Part shown: piece by piece, positions 43,731 through 52,641 of the stretch
Position numbering within the stretch: the stretch's first letter is position 1
Layout of the letters: each line of letters opens with the position of its first letter
Origin: an uncultured Bacteroidaceae bacterium
GTDB lineage: Bacteria > Bacteroidota > Bacteroidia > Bacteroidales > Bacteroidaceae
Direction of reading: 5' to 3'
Assembly (NCBI GenBank): GCA_904502235.1
Contig: CAJGDP010000008.1
Coordinates: 8,772-72,771, forward strand
DNA: 64,000 bases
Program-made: the position numbers and the translations under genes
Notes under the pieces: model-generated
The model's database searches: none
Told to the model about the DNA's origin: nothing
Seen by the model: only the letters and a program-made list of their open reading frames with translations

Positions 43731-45389
43731 ATGGATAAGTTATTAAGCGACCACAGTATGGTTGAACGTTTTGAGAAGGAAATGGAGAAGATAAGCCCTT
43801 TTGAACTGAAGAATAGGCTTATAGAACTTGCCGACGAGAGTATAAGAAAGATGACACGCACCATGCTCAATGCAGGACGTGGCAACCCGAACTGGATTGC
43901 TACAGTTCCTCGAGAGGGGTTCTTTGCACTTGGCAGGTTCGGATTGGAAGAGGCTCGCAGAGATTGGAATTGTGAAGAGGGGATTGCAGGCATTCCGCAA
44001 AAAGAGGGAATAGCAGCACGTTTCGAAGCATTCCTGCAGAAGAATGCCAAGGAGCCGGGTGTCGCTTTCCTTAAAAAATGCTACCGATATATGATGCAGG
44101 AACACCAATGCAAGCCCGATGAACTTATACACGAATGGACAGAGAGTATAATGGGCAACCAATACCCTGTTCCCGACAGAATTCTGAAATATACCGAAGT
44201 TGTCGTGCGCGACTACATTGCACAGGAGTTGTGCGACGGCCGTCCACCACAAGGCGAAATTGACCTTTTCGCTACAGAAGGCGGAACTGCAGCCATGTGC
44301 TATATCTTCGACAGCCTGCAACAGAACAGACTGCTTGAACGTGGCGACAGTATTGCACTTATGACACCCGTATTCACACCATACATTGAAATCCCCAAGC
44401 TGTACCGCTACAACTATAAGGTTACGGAGATTCCGGCAAATGTTACCACATACGACGACCTTCACCTGTGGCAATACAGCGACAAGGATATAAGCAAGTT
44501 GCGCGACCCCGAGTATAAAGCGCTTTTCATTGTAAACCCGAGCAATCCGCCAAGCTACACCCTAGCTCCCGAAACCGTTGATTTGCTTGTGGATATTGTA
44601 CAGCGTTGGAATCCTAATCTTATGATTGTTACCGACGATGTATATGCTACATACATAAACGGTTTCCAGTCGCTGATGGCAAGGTTACCATACAATACAA
44701 TCTGCGTATATTCATTCTCGAAATACTTTGGTGCAACGGGATGGCGCACGGCAGTGGTAGCACTGCATCGCGACAACATTTTCGACGAAATGCTAAAACG
44801 CTTACCACGCAAACGGAAAAGCGAACTGCAACAACGATACGGAAGCATAAGAAACGATGCGGAGAATATGCGTTTCATCGACCGCATGGTTGCCGACAGC
44901 CGTCAGGTGGCACTCAACCACACGGCAGGATTGTCCCTGCCACAACAGATGCAGATGACATTGTTCGCGCTCTATTCTATAATAGACAAGCGCGAGGGCA
45001 ACCGTTTCAAGGAAAAGATGCGAGAAATTATACACCGAAGGCTTGATGCCCTATGGACAAGTAGCGGATTCACCCTACTACCCGACCCGTTGCGTGCCGG
45101 TTACTATTCCGAAATTGATATGCTCGTATGGGCAAAGAGATTCTACGGCACTGATTTTGCCGAGTGGTTAAAACTCAATTACAGTCCGTTGGATGTGGTA
45201 TTCCGCCTTGCGACAGAGACCTCGCTTGTGGTGCTTAACGGTGGCGGTTTCGATGGTCCGGAATGGAGTATCCGCGTATCGCTTGCGAATCTAAAAGAAA
45301 AGGATTATACTATAATAGGCAAGAACATAAGAGAGATTCTCGATTCGTATGCCGAGAGGTGGAAGAATAGCCTGCCATTAGTTAAATAA
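43731..45389 (+). CDS. aspD: Aspartate 4-decarboxylase (bifunctional aspartate aminotransferase/decarboxylase)
   Basis: A 552-residue PLP enzyme converting L-aspartate to L-alanine and CO2. Features are ATEGGTAAMCYIF, FIVNPSNPPSYTLA, VTDDVYATYI and the PLP Lys in YSFSKYFGATGWRTAVVAL. The N-terminal 100-residue extension and length are characteristic of AsdA/AspD rather than of common aminotransferases. With aspT it would export a proton equivalent, since one proton is consumed per decarboxylation, and so generate proton motive force. The stop codon lies inside the terminator stem shared with the kinase gene. Confidence 0.93.
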   Translation: MDKLLSDHSMVERFEKEMEKISPFELKNRLIELADESIRKMTRTMLNAGRGNPNWIATVPREGFFALGRFGLEEARRDWNCEEGIAGIPQKEGIAARFEAFLQKNAKEPGVAFLKKCYRYMMQEHQCKPDELIHEWTESIMGNQYPVPDRILKYTEVVVRDYIAQELCDGRPPQGEIDLFATEGGTAAMCYIFDSLQQNRLLERGDSIALMTPVFTPYIEIPKLYRYNYKVTEIPANVTTYDDLHLWQYSDKDISKLRDPEYKALFIVNPSNPPSYTLAPETVDLLVDIVQRWNPNLMIVTDDVYATYINGFQSLMARLPYNTICVYSFSKYFGATGWRTAVVALHRDNIFDEMLKRLPRKRKSELQQRYGSIRNDAENMRFIDRMVADSRQVALNHTAGLSLPQQMQMTLFALYSIIDKREGNRFKEKMREIIHRRLDALWTSSGFTLLPDPLRAGYYSEIDMLVWAKRFYGTDFAEWLKLNYSPLDVVFRLATETSLVVLNGGGFDGPEWSIRVSLANLKEKDYTIIGKNIREILDSYAERWKNSLPLVK

Positions 45390-45420
45390 CATCTGAAAAT
45401 TTCAGATGTTATTTAACTAA
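45378..45420. terminator. Bidirectional terminator embedded in two gene ends
   Basis: A perfect palindrome of two 21-bp arms around a single central A (45399). The stop codons and last codons of the convergent aspD and histidine kinase genes lie in its arms, so both proteins end in LVK. T and A runs are limited, so its efficiency as a terminator is inferred. Confidence 0.6.
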
Positions 45421-46845
45421 TGTAAATTCAAATCTCAAACCGCCACCGGGACGATTGCTTGCAGTAATTGTTCCGCCATGGAACTGGACTGCATGCTTTA
45501 CGATAGCCAAGCCAAGCCCTGTACCACCCTTCTGGCGCGAACGACCTTTGTCAACTCTGTAGAACCTCTCGAACAATCGACCAAGTTGCTTTTCCTCAAC
45601 ACCGCATCCATCGTCTTCGAAACGGATGCAACACTCCTTGTCGTTATTGGCAACGAGTGATATGTATATATTCTCGCCCTCGGAGTATGCTATTGCATTT
45701 TCTATGAGATTGCGGAATATTGAGCCTATGAGCGACAGGTTTCCATCTACAATAACTTGTTCTTTAAAGTCGGCATAAAGCATCAGGCGTTCGTTCACCG
45801 GCATTATTTCCAATTCTTCTGCAATCTCGGTTATGATATCGTTTATAACAATCTTCTCCTTGGCAATGAGCGAACTGCCGGCTTCCATTCGGGTTATCAG
45901 AGATACGTCGTTCAGCAATCTTCGCATGCGCTCGTTATTTGCATAGCATCGTTCTATAAGTTCCTGACGTTTCTCCTCGCTCAAGGCTATGCCCGAAAGC
46001 AATGTCTCGAGACAAACCTGAATAGATGCCACAGGTGTTTTGAGTTCGTGATTTATATTATTGGTGAGCTGACGCTTGATACGTATCTTTTCCTGCTCTT
46101 CGCGCAAAGTAGCTTCATGTGCAAGGTCGCGGTCCTTTATGGTCTGCTGCCATTGGGCATAAAGCTGTACGATATGATTTGAGATAGAACCGAGTTCGTC
46201 ATTTGGGAAAGGTTCAGCCTCGTCGAAGGCTTCGCCCTTCTTGGCTTTTGAGGCAAAACGGTTAAGGCGTTCAATGGTCTTACCCAACCTGCGTGTTGCG
46301 AAATAAGCCAACACACTCATCACAAAGCTTATGACAATCATTACACCAAGAAATGTCCAGTCGGTCTGCAACAGTTCCTTAAGCGATGGAGAAAAAGGTA
46401 TGGCACTACGCACAAGAACCTGTTTGCCTCGAGTCGCAGAATAGAAATATTCACGTCCGTCGCTTGCTGATTGTCGTCCTATATTATAGCCGGTTCCTTT
46501 TTTTAGAGCAGCGGAAATCTCAGGACGGCTCCTGTGGTTGTCGAGCGAATCCAAAGGAAGCATATTGTCATAAACGACATCACCGGAATAGGTAATTACC
46601 GATATACGCAAGTTCTCAAAAGGTTTCTCGTGTGTGGAAATATACTCTTCGTACGACACACCCTCCTCTACCACATCAAGCAAATGTCGGTTATACATCT
46701 GGAGTTGGGCATTCAGGAACTCCGACTTATACTGCTTTTCGCGCAGATACTGATACCCCACAAACGACAATATTATTGTCCACGAAAAGGCGAGCAACAT
46801 AAGGAATAGTCGCCTATGATATGATAATCTAATCACGAAAGCCAT
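45409..46845 (-). CDS. Sensor histidine kinase
   Basis: A 478-residue two-component kinase with two transmembrane segments (about 14-33 and 164-182) enclosing a periplasmic sensor region of about 130 residues. A linker helix follows, then DHp and ATPase domains. The phospho-acceptor His266 is in NNINHELKTPVASI; N, G1 and G2 boxes are visible (NLIENAIAYSEG, FEDDGCGV, KGGTGLGLAIVKH). The ATG at 46845 is used instead of an upstream TTG. It overlaps the response regulator by 17 bp, so they are translationally coupled. A phosphate signal is inferred from context. Confidence 0.9.
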   Translation of the reverse strand: MAFVIRLSYHRRLFLMLLAFSWTIILSFVGYQYLREKQYKSEFLNAQLQMYNRHLLDVVEEGVSYEEYISTHEKPFENLRISVITYSGDVVYDNMLPLDSLDNHRSRPEISAALKKGTGYNIGRQSASDGREYFYSATRGKQVLVRSAIPFSPSLKELLQTDWTFLGVMIVISFVMSVLAYFATRRLGKTIERLNRFASKAKKGEAFDEAEPFPNDELGSISNHIVQLYAQWQQTIKDRDLAHEATLREEQEKIRIKRQLTNNINHELKTPVASIQVCLETLLSGIALSEEKRQELIERCYANNERMRRLLNDVSLITRMEAGSSLIAKEKIVINDIITEIAEELEIMPVNERLMLYADFKEQVIVDGNLSLIGSIFRNLIENAIAYSEGENIYISLVANNDKECCIRFEDDGCGVEEKQLGRLFERFYRVDKGRSRQKGGTGLGLAIVKHAVQFHGGTITASNRPGGGLRFEFTLVK

Positions 46846-47524
46846 AACCAAAACCTGAACGGGTTACAATATACGAACCGTACGCGCCAATCTTTGAACG
46901 CAAACGGGTGATATTCACATCTATGGTGCGGTCCAAAACAACCACTTCGTCGCTCCACACTCGCGCAAGAATCTGTTCGCGTGAACAAATCTTGCCTCTG
47001 TGCGAAATAAGATATGCCAACAGTTCAAACTCCTTACGGGCAAGCTTAACCTCCTCGCCATCAACAATACAACGCTTGAATTCCAAGTCGAGATGCAGAC
47101 CTTCAACTTTCAGCACATTGGATTTTTCCGCCACAGTATTCACCTTATGCCCACTTACACGACGCAGAACGCTTTTTACACGAGCAATGACATTACGCAC
47201 GGTATAAGGTTTCATTATATAGTCATCGGCTCCAAGATTCAAGCCCATAATCATATCATCTTCACTGTCGCGCGCCGTGCAGAATATAATGGGAATGTCG
47301 GCTGTTGTGACATCCGCCTTAAGCATCTTTGCCATCTTTATACCGCTTATTTCTCCCATCATTATATCAAGGAGAATAAGTGAATAGGATTTTAAATCAT
47401 AGGTCAAAGCCTGCTCTGCACTGAAGGCTATATCCACATCATAACCTTCGTTTTCAAGATTAAGTTGCAGAACCTCGCAAAGGGTTTCCTCGTCATCAAC
47501 TATCAATATACGTTCTGTTCCCAT
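46829..47524 (-). CDS. OmpR/PhoB-type response regulator
   Basis: A 231-residue DNA-binding regulator: receiver domain with acidic pocket Asp10/Asp11, phospho-acceptor Asp53 in LLDIMMG, and KPYTVRN near 105. A winged-helix DNA-binding domain follows (about 130-230: KEFELLAYLISHRGKICSREQIL and the recognition-helix ITRLRSKIG). It partners the adjacent kinase and diverges from the Na/Pi cotransporter gene. The 11-bp repeats at 47642-47680 are a plausible binding site. Confidence 0.92.
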   Translation of the reverse strand: MGTERILIVDDEETLCEVLQLNLENEGYDVDIAFSAEQALTYDLKSYSLILLDIMMGEISGIKMAKMLKADVTTADIPIIFCTARDSEDDMIMGLNLGADDYIMKPYTVRNVIARVKSVLRRVSGHKVNTVAEKSNVLKVEGLHLDLEFKRCIVDGEEVKLARKEFELLAYLISHRGKICSREQILARVWSDEVVVLDRTIDVNITRLRSKIGAYGSYIVTRSGFGYGFRD

Positions 47525-47641
47525 ATACCTGCATTTTAATACATCGCAAAAATATAGATAAAAAATGAACTAGCGACCGGCATTGAAGATATTTAATAAA
47601 AATGTAACAAAATGGGGGTAACCGGATGTTAGGATATTCTT

Positions 47642-47680
47642 TAACATTAGCATAACCTCTTTGTAACATTTTTGAAACAT
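47642..47680 (+). promoter_or_regulatory. Four-unit 11-bp direct repeat (PhoB-box-like operator)
   Basis: TAACA (47642), TAACC (47653), TAACA (47664) and AAACA (47675) recur with an exact 11-bp period. Such direct repeats one helical turn apart are the usual binding sites of OmpR/PhoB-type regulators. The block lies directly upstream of a TTATTTTG -7-like box (47689-47696) and 50 bp before the Na/Pi cotransporter gene, as expected for an activator replacing the -33 element. Confidence 0.6.
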
Positions 47681-47729
47681 ATTAGCAGTTATTTTGCATT
47701 GTAAAAATTGAAAACATTTTATTGATTTT

Positions 47730-49466
47730 ATGGGAATATTACAAATTTTCACACTACTGGGAGCATTGGGTATGTTCCTGTATGGAATGAACCTTATGAG
47801 TTCGGGCTTGCAGAAGGCTGCAGGTGAGAGACTACGCGGATTCTTGTCGGCAATGACATCGAATCCTTTCAAAGGAGTATTGACAGGTTTAGGTATAACA
47901 TCTGTTATACAATCATCATCGGCAACCACTGTTATGGTTGTCAGTTTTGTTAATGCCGGTCTGTTGACATTGGTACAGGCTATCGGTGTTATCATGGGTG
48001 CCAACATCGGTACCACAGTAACCGCTTGGTTGGTATCATGGCTTGGATTCAAGGCCGATATCTCAATACTTGCAATACCTTTGATGCTGTTCGGTTTCCT
48101 TTTCTCGAATTCCAAGAAGAACCAGCGCAAGAACATTGGTGAACTTATTGTCGGTTTCAGCCTTCTGTTCCTTGGATTGTCATTTATGAAGGAATCGGTG
48201 CCCGACCTTAGAGAGACACCCGAGGTTTTGAACTTTGTAACATCATGGGCTGCTCACGGTTTTGGTTCTGTGCTTCTGTTCCTTGCATTCGGTACAGTTC
48301 TGACTCTTGTTCTGCAGTCGTCATCGGCTACAATGGCTATCACCCTTATTATGTTGAGCATGGGATGGATTCCATTTGATATGGCTTGTGCTATGGTACT
48401 TGGTGAGAACATCGGTACAACCATCACTGCAAACATTGCTGCATCAATCGGAAACACACAGGCTAAACGCGCAGCAATGTCGCACACCATCTTCAACGTA
48501 TTCGGTGTAATTTGGGCATTGATACTCTTTAAGCCATTCCTTGGTCTGGTTGGTTTGATTACCGAGGGTTTGTTCGGTTTGCCCAACCCTGCTGCCGAGG
48601 GTTTTAAAGTAGTGGAAACAGATAAGGACAGCGCAACAGCAGCGCTCTACGGACTTTCGATGCTCCACACATTGTTCAACACAATCAACACTCTTATACT
48701 TGTATGGTTCACAGGTTTGATAGCAAAAGCCGTCAACTGGATTATCCGTGCGCCAAAGAACCAGGAGAAAGAGGTTTTCAAACTCAAATACATATCTGCT
48801 GGTCCGCTTGCAACTCCTGAGCTTTCCGTGGAGCAGGCATTCGACGAGATTATCCACTTTGCTCAGGTTTCAAAGAATGGTGCCGCTTACGCAAAAGATG
48901 CAGTGAACGAAGCCGACAGCGACAAATTTGAGAAACTGCGTGAAAAGCTTGTAAAATACGAGGAAATTTCAGACCGCATAGAATATGAGATAGCAGCTTT
49001 CCTGAACGGAGTGTCGGCAGAAGAAATCAGCGAAAGCACATCTATCAAGATAAAGGCGATGTACAAGATTATCGGCGAACTGGAATCTTTGGGCGATTCG
49101 GGCGAGACTATCAGCCGAATATTGTCGAGGAAGAATATCCACAAGAAGAAGTTCGATGCCGAGACCATCAAGAAACTAAACGCCATGGCAGACGCTGTTG
49201 CTGTTGCATACGATGCAATGATAGCCAATCTTGAAGCGGCACACAAAGGCGAACTCACCGACATTTCAAATGCCTACAATGCTGAAGAACGCTTGAACAC
49301 CCTCAGAAACGACTATAGAGATACAGTTATCGAGGATATCGAAAACGATGGCAAGAACTATCAGACAAGCGTTTACTACATGGATATCATCAACACCTAC
49401 GAGCGTATGGGCGACTTCATGATAAACATATCGCAAGACCTCGAAAGAGCATTCATCCGCAAGTAA
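47730..49466 (+). CDS. Na/Pi cotransporter family protein with C-terminal PhoU-like domain
   Basis: A 578-residue membrane protein. It has two Na/Pi cotransporter repeats: QSSSATTVMVVSFVNAGLL with GANIGTTVTAW in the first and QSSSATMAITLIMLSMGW with GENIGTTITAN in the second, the paired QSSSA/GxNxGTT motifs. The cytoplasmic PhoU-like four-helix region spans about 370-570. It imports phosphate with sodium and may feed phosphate status to the adjacent two-component system. The start is at ATG 47730 (MGILQIFTLLGALGMFLYG). Confidence 0.9.
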   Translation: MGILQIFTLLGALGMFLYGMNLMSSGLQKAAGERLRGFLSAMTSNPFKGVLTGLGITSVIQSSSATTVMVVSFVNAGLLTLVQAIGVIMGANIGTTVTAWLVSWLGFKADISILAIPLMLFGFLFSNSKKNQRKNIGELIVGFSLLFLGLSFMKESVPDLRETPEVLNFVTSWAAHGFGSVLLFLAFGTVLTLVLQSSSATMAITLIMLSMGWIPFDMACAMVLGENIGTTITANIAASIGNTQAKRAAMSHTIFNVFGVIWALILFKPFLGLVGLITEGLFGLPNPAAEGFKVVETDKDSATAALYGLSMLHTLFNTINTLILVWFTGLIAKAVNWIIRAPKNQEKEVFKLKYISAGPLATPELSVEQAFDEIIHFAQVSKNGAAYAKDAVNEADSDKFEKLREKLVKYEEISDRIEYEIAAFLNGVSAEEISESTSIKIKAMYKIIGELESLGDSGETISRILSRKNIHKKKFDAETIKKLNAMADAVAVAYDAMIANLEAAHKGELTDISNAYNAEERLNTLRNDYRDTVIEDIENDGKNYQTSVYYMDIINTYERMGDFMINISQDLERAFIRK

Positions 49467-49508
49467 GGAATGTAGCTATAACTAAATCTGTGGACCCACA
49501 GATTCGTA

Positions 49509-49555
49509 AAAAAATGTAAGGAACCTGGTGCAATACCAAGTTCCTTACATTTTTT
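49509..49555. terminator. Terminator, Na/Pi cotransporter / malic enzyme
   Basis: The stem is AAAAAATGTAAGGAAC / GTTCCTTACATTTTTT with an inner TGGT/ACCA. A second small hairpin AATCTGTGG/CCACAGATT lies just before it (49485-49504). Confidence 0.85.
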
Positions 49556-49568
49556 ATAATATATATTA

Positions 49569-51845
49569 TTACTTCTTGTTCACCATTGCGTCGATTGCGG
49601 CAACTGCTGTAACATTAAGGATTTCCTGTACAGAGCTTTCGAAATCGATGAAGTGGATTGGCTTGTTCAATCCCATCTGGATAGGTCCGATGATTTCGGT
49701 GTCGGAAGAGAGGGCCTGCAACATCTTGTATGAAGAACTTGCTGAGTTCAGGTTAGGGAATACAAGTGTGTTTACCTCTTTGCCGAACAGTTTTGTAAAC
49801 GGATACTTCTTGTCGCGCAGCTCTCCGTTCATTGCAAGATTCACCTGCATTTCGCCGTCGAGAATCCATTCAGGATAATTCTTGTGGATGTGTGCAACAG
49901 CCTGACGAACTCGCTCGGCACTGCCACCCTGGTCGGTACCGAAGTTTGAGTACGATACCATTGCCATCACGGGCTGGTGGTTGAAGAAACGTACCGACTT
50001 TTCAGCAAGACGTGCAATGTCAATCAGTGTTGATGTCTCCGGTGCACGGTTGATGAGTGTATCAGCCACGAAATATGTACCCTTCTTTGAGTTGATGATA
50101 TGCATTGTTCCGAATGTACTGAAACCTTCCTGCATACCGATTACCTCTTTGGCTACCTTGATGGTATTTGAATATTTTGTGTAAAGACCTGTGATGAATG
50201 CATCGGCATCGCCTGTCTCCACCATCATCATACCGAAGTAGTTACGCTCGTACATCTTGTCGTTAGCCTCTTCGATGGTGTATCCCTCGCGCTGACGCTT
50301 GTTTGCAAGAATCTTTGCATAACGTACACGACGCTCGCGCTCATTTGGATGACGAAGGTTTACTACCTCTATACCCTCGAGGCTCAAGCCGAGTTCTTCG
50401 GCAAGTTTACCGATAATCTCATCGTTACCCAAAAGGATTGGCTGACATATACCCTCCTCTTTTGCCTGTACGGCAGCCTTCATCATTGAAGGATGCGCAC
50501 CCTCGGCAAATACCACGCGCTGTGTCTCGGTGCGTGCCATATCATGGAGCTGCTGTGTGAGTTTTGACTCACGTCCCATGAATTCAAGAAGGTGCTCCTT
50601 GTATTTCTCCCAATCGGTAATGGTTTTACGTGCCACTCCGCTTTCGATAGCAGCCTTTGCAACTGCAGTAGAAACCTCTACGAGCAAACGTGGGTCGACC
50701 GGTTTTGGAACGAAATAGTCGCGACCGAATGAAAGATGACCAACCTTATATACCTTATTTACTATCTCAGGAACAGGCTGTTTTGCAAGGTCGGCAATGG
50801 CTCTTACCGCAGCAAGTTTCATCTCTTCGTTGATTGCTGTTGCAGCAACGTCAAGAGCACCACGGAAAATATATGGAAAACCGATAACGTTGTTTATCTG
50901 GTTAGGATAGTCGCTGCGTCCTGTACTCATAAGAACGTCGGGACGGCTCTCCATTGCATCCTCGTATGTGATTTCGGGTTCGGGGTTCGCAAGAGCAAAA
51001 ATGATAGGATCCTTTGCCATTGAACGTACCATATCCTTTGAAAGCACATTACCCTTTGACAAACCAAGGAACACGTCGGCATCCTTTATTGCGTCGGTAA
51101 GTGTAGATATATCGTTACGTGTTGTCGCAAATTCCAACTTCTCGGGAGTAAGGTTACCGCGTGATGTGCTGATTACACCACGGCTGTCGAGCATTACGAC
51201 ATTCTCCTTCTTTACACCAAGTGCGATATAGAGTTTTGTACAAGAGATTGCCGCCGCACCTGCACCGTTTACAACAACCTTTACCTCTCCGATATTCTTG
51301 CCGTTTACCTCGAGCGCATTCAAAAGACCTGCAGCTGAGATAATGGCTGTACCGTGCTGGTCGTCGTGCATCACAGGGATATCGAGTTCTTCTTTAAGGC
51401 GACGTTCAATCTCAAAGCATTCAGGTGCCTTGATATCCTCAAGGTTGATACCACCGAATGTGGGAGCAATAGCCTTTACTGCCTCAATGAATTTGTCGGG
51501 GTCTTCTTCGTTTACCTCGATGTCGAACACGTCGATACCGCCATATATCTTGAAGAGCAATCCCTTACCCTCCATAACAGGTTTACCTGCCACTGCACCG
51601 ATGTTACCCAAACCAAGAACGGCTGTACCGTTTGAGATTACGGCAACAAGGTTACCCTTGTCGGTATATTTGTAGGCATTCTGCGGGTCCTTCTGGATTT
51701 CAAGACATGGCTCGGCTACACCGGGCGAATATGCCAATGAAAGGTCGGTCTGTGTAAAATATGGTTTTGTCGGAACCACCTCTATCTTACCGGGACGCTT
51801 TCCGGCATGGTAATTCAAAGCATCTTCTTTAAGTATCTTTGCCAT
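49569..51845 (-). CDS. maeB: NADP-dependent malic enzyme, MaeB type
   Basis: A 758-residue fusion: malic enzyme domain (about 1-430) and phosphotransacetylase-like domain (about 430-758). Malic enzyme signs are SPGVAEPCLEIQ, YGGIDVFDIEVNE, VMHDDQHGTAII and NGAGAAAISCTKLY. The PTA-like part has VFAEGAHPSMMKAA and MVSYSNFGTDQGGSAERVRQA. It oxidatively decarboxylates malate to pyruvate, making NADPH; the PTA domain is usually regulatory. It is separated by 1 bp from the TIGR02757 stop and may be co-transcribed with dapA and TIGR02757. Confidence 0.95.
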   Translation of the reverse strand: MAKILKEDALNYHAGKRPGKIEVVPTKPYFTQTDLSLAYSPGVAEPCLEIQKDPQNAYKYTDKGNLVAVISNGTAVLGLGNIGAVAGKPVMEGKGLLFKIYGGIDVFDIEVNEEDPDKFIEAVKAIAPTFGGINLEDIKAPECFEIERRLKEELDIPVMHDDQHGTAIISAAGLLNALEVNGKNIGEVKVVVNGAGAAAISCTKLYIALGVKKENVVMLDSRGVISTSRGNLTPEKLEFATTRNDISTLTDAIKDADVFLGLSKGNVLSKDMVRSMAKDPIIFALANPEPEITYEDAMESRPDVLMSTGRSDYPNQINNVIGFPYIFRGALDVAATAINEEMKLAAVRAIADLAKQPVPEIVNKVYKVGHLSFGRDYFVPKPVDPRLLVEVSTAVAKAAIESGVARKTITDWEKYKEHLLEFMGRESKLTQQLHDMARTETQRVVFAEGAHPSMMKAAVQAKEEGICQPILLGNDEIIGKLAEELGLSLEGIEVVNLRHPNERERRVRYAKILANKRQREGYTIEEANDKMYERNYFGMMMVETGDADAFITGLYTKYSNTIKVAKEVIGMQEGFSTFGTMHIINSKKGTYFVADTLINRAPETSTLIDIARLAEKSVRFFNHQPVMAMVSYSNFGTDQGGSAERVRQAVAHIHKNYPEWILDGEMQVNLAMNGELRDKKYPFTKLFGKEVNTLVFPNLNSASSSYKMLQALSSDTEIIGPIQMGLNKPIHFIDFESSVQEILNVTAVAAIDAMVNKK

Positions 51846-51846
51846 C

Positions 51847-52629
51847 TTATATTGTGTTAGTTAAATTCTCCATAAATTCTTCTCCGGCTTCGCCCACTCC
51901 GAAAAGTGCGAAATCGTAACGCACCGGATCTTCGGGTGAAAGTTCGCGGAGTTTTGCCGTAAGTTCCTCAACCGTACGGCGGTCGTTCTGTTTGCGGCTG
52001 ACAAGTCCCAAAGCGCGTGCCGTGCGTGCCACATGCACGTCGATAGGAATCATCAACAGCGAAGGCGATACAGCCTTCCATATTCCAAGGTCCACTATTC
52101 CGTCGTTTCTGCAAAGCCAACGCAACATCATATGCATGCGCTTGCATGCCGAGCCTGGTTTGCCTTTAACACTCACCGGATTGCTTATATGGCGCGTTGT
52201 GAAACCTCCGTTGGCTTCTGCCATTTCGTTTCGCAGACGCTCTATTCCTTCCCATGTGGTACATCCTGTAAAAAGGTGTTCCATTGAACCGTAGCGCATG
52301 AATATAGCACGCAATCCACGGCATATATATTTAAAGTCTGCTACAAAGAACGTGCGATGTATATTCTGCTTGTCGTCGAGACTTTCCCATTCGCCACTCA
52401 TCACAAAGTCGTATGGTGCAGAGTGCATAATCTCGTGAAACATGCGGTTTCCGCTACGAAGTATCATCTTGCGGTTTCCCCAAGCGATTATCGATGCCAG
52501 AAGAGCTACTGCTTCGATGTCCTCGCGACGCGAAAAGGAGTGCGGAAAGCTTATAGGGTCGTCCTGAATAAAAGCGCTGCAATTATATTGGGCAACTTTC
52601 TCTTCGAGAAGCGACTTCAGCTTTTCCAT
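51847..52629 (-). CDS. TIGR02757 (DUF2400) family protein
   Basis: A 260-residue protein of the TIGR02757 family. Recognisable blocks are ALLASIIAWGNRKMILR, HRTFFVADFKYICRGLRA, WEGIERLRNEMAEA, GSACKRMHMMLRWLCRNDGIVDLGIWK and LLMIPIDVHVARTARALGL. The helical core recalls HhH-GPD-like DNA repair folds, but function is not established. The ATG at 52629 is used; an in-frame GTG at 52641 would put it flush with the dapA stop. Confidence 0.85.
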   Translation of the reverse strand: MEKLKSLLEEKVAQYNCSAFIQDDPISFPHSFSRREDIEAVALLASIIAWGNRKMILRSGNRMFHEIMHSAPYDFVMSGEWESLDDKQNIHRTFFVADFKYICRGLRAIFMRYGSMEHLFTGCTTWEGIERLRNEMAEANGGFTTRHISNPVSVKGKPGSACKRMHMMLRWLCRNDGIVDLGIWKAVSPSLLMIPIDVHVARTARALGLVSRKQNDRRTVEELTAKLRELSPEDPVRYDFALFGVGEAGEEFMENLTNTI

Positions 52630-52641
52630 AGGTTTATTCAC

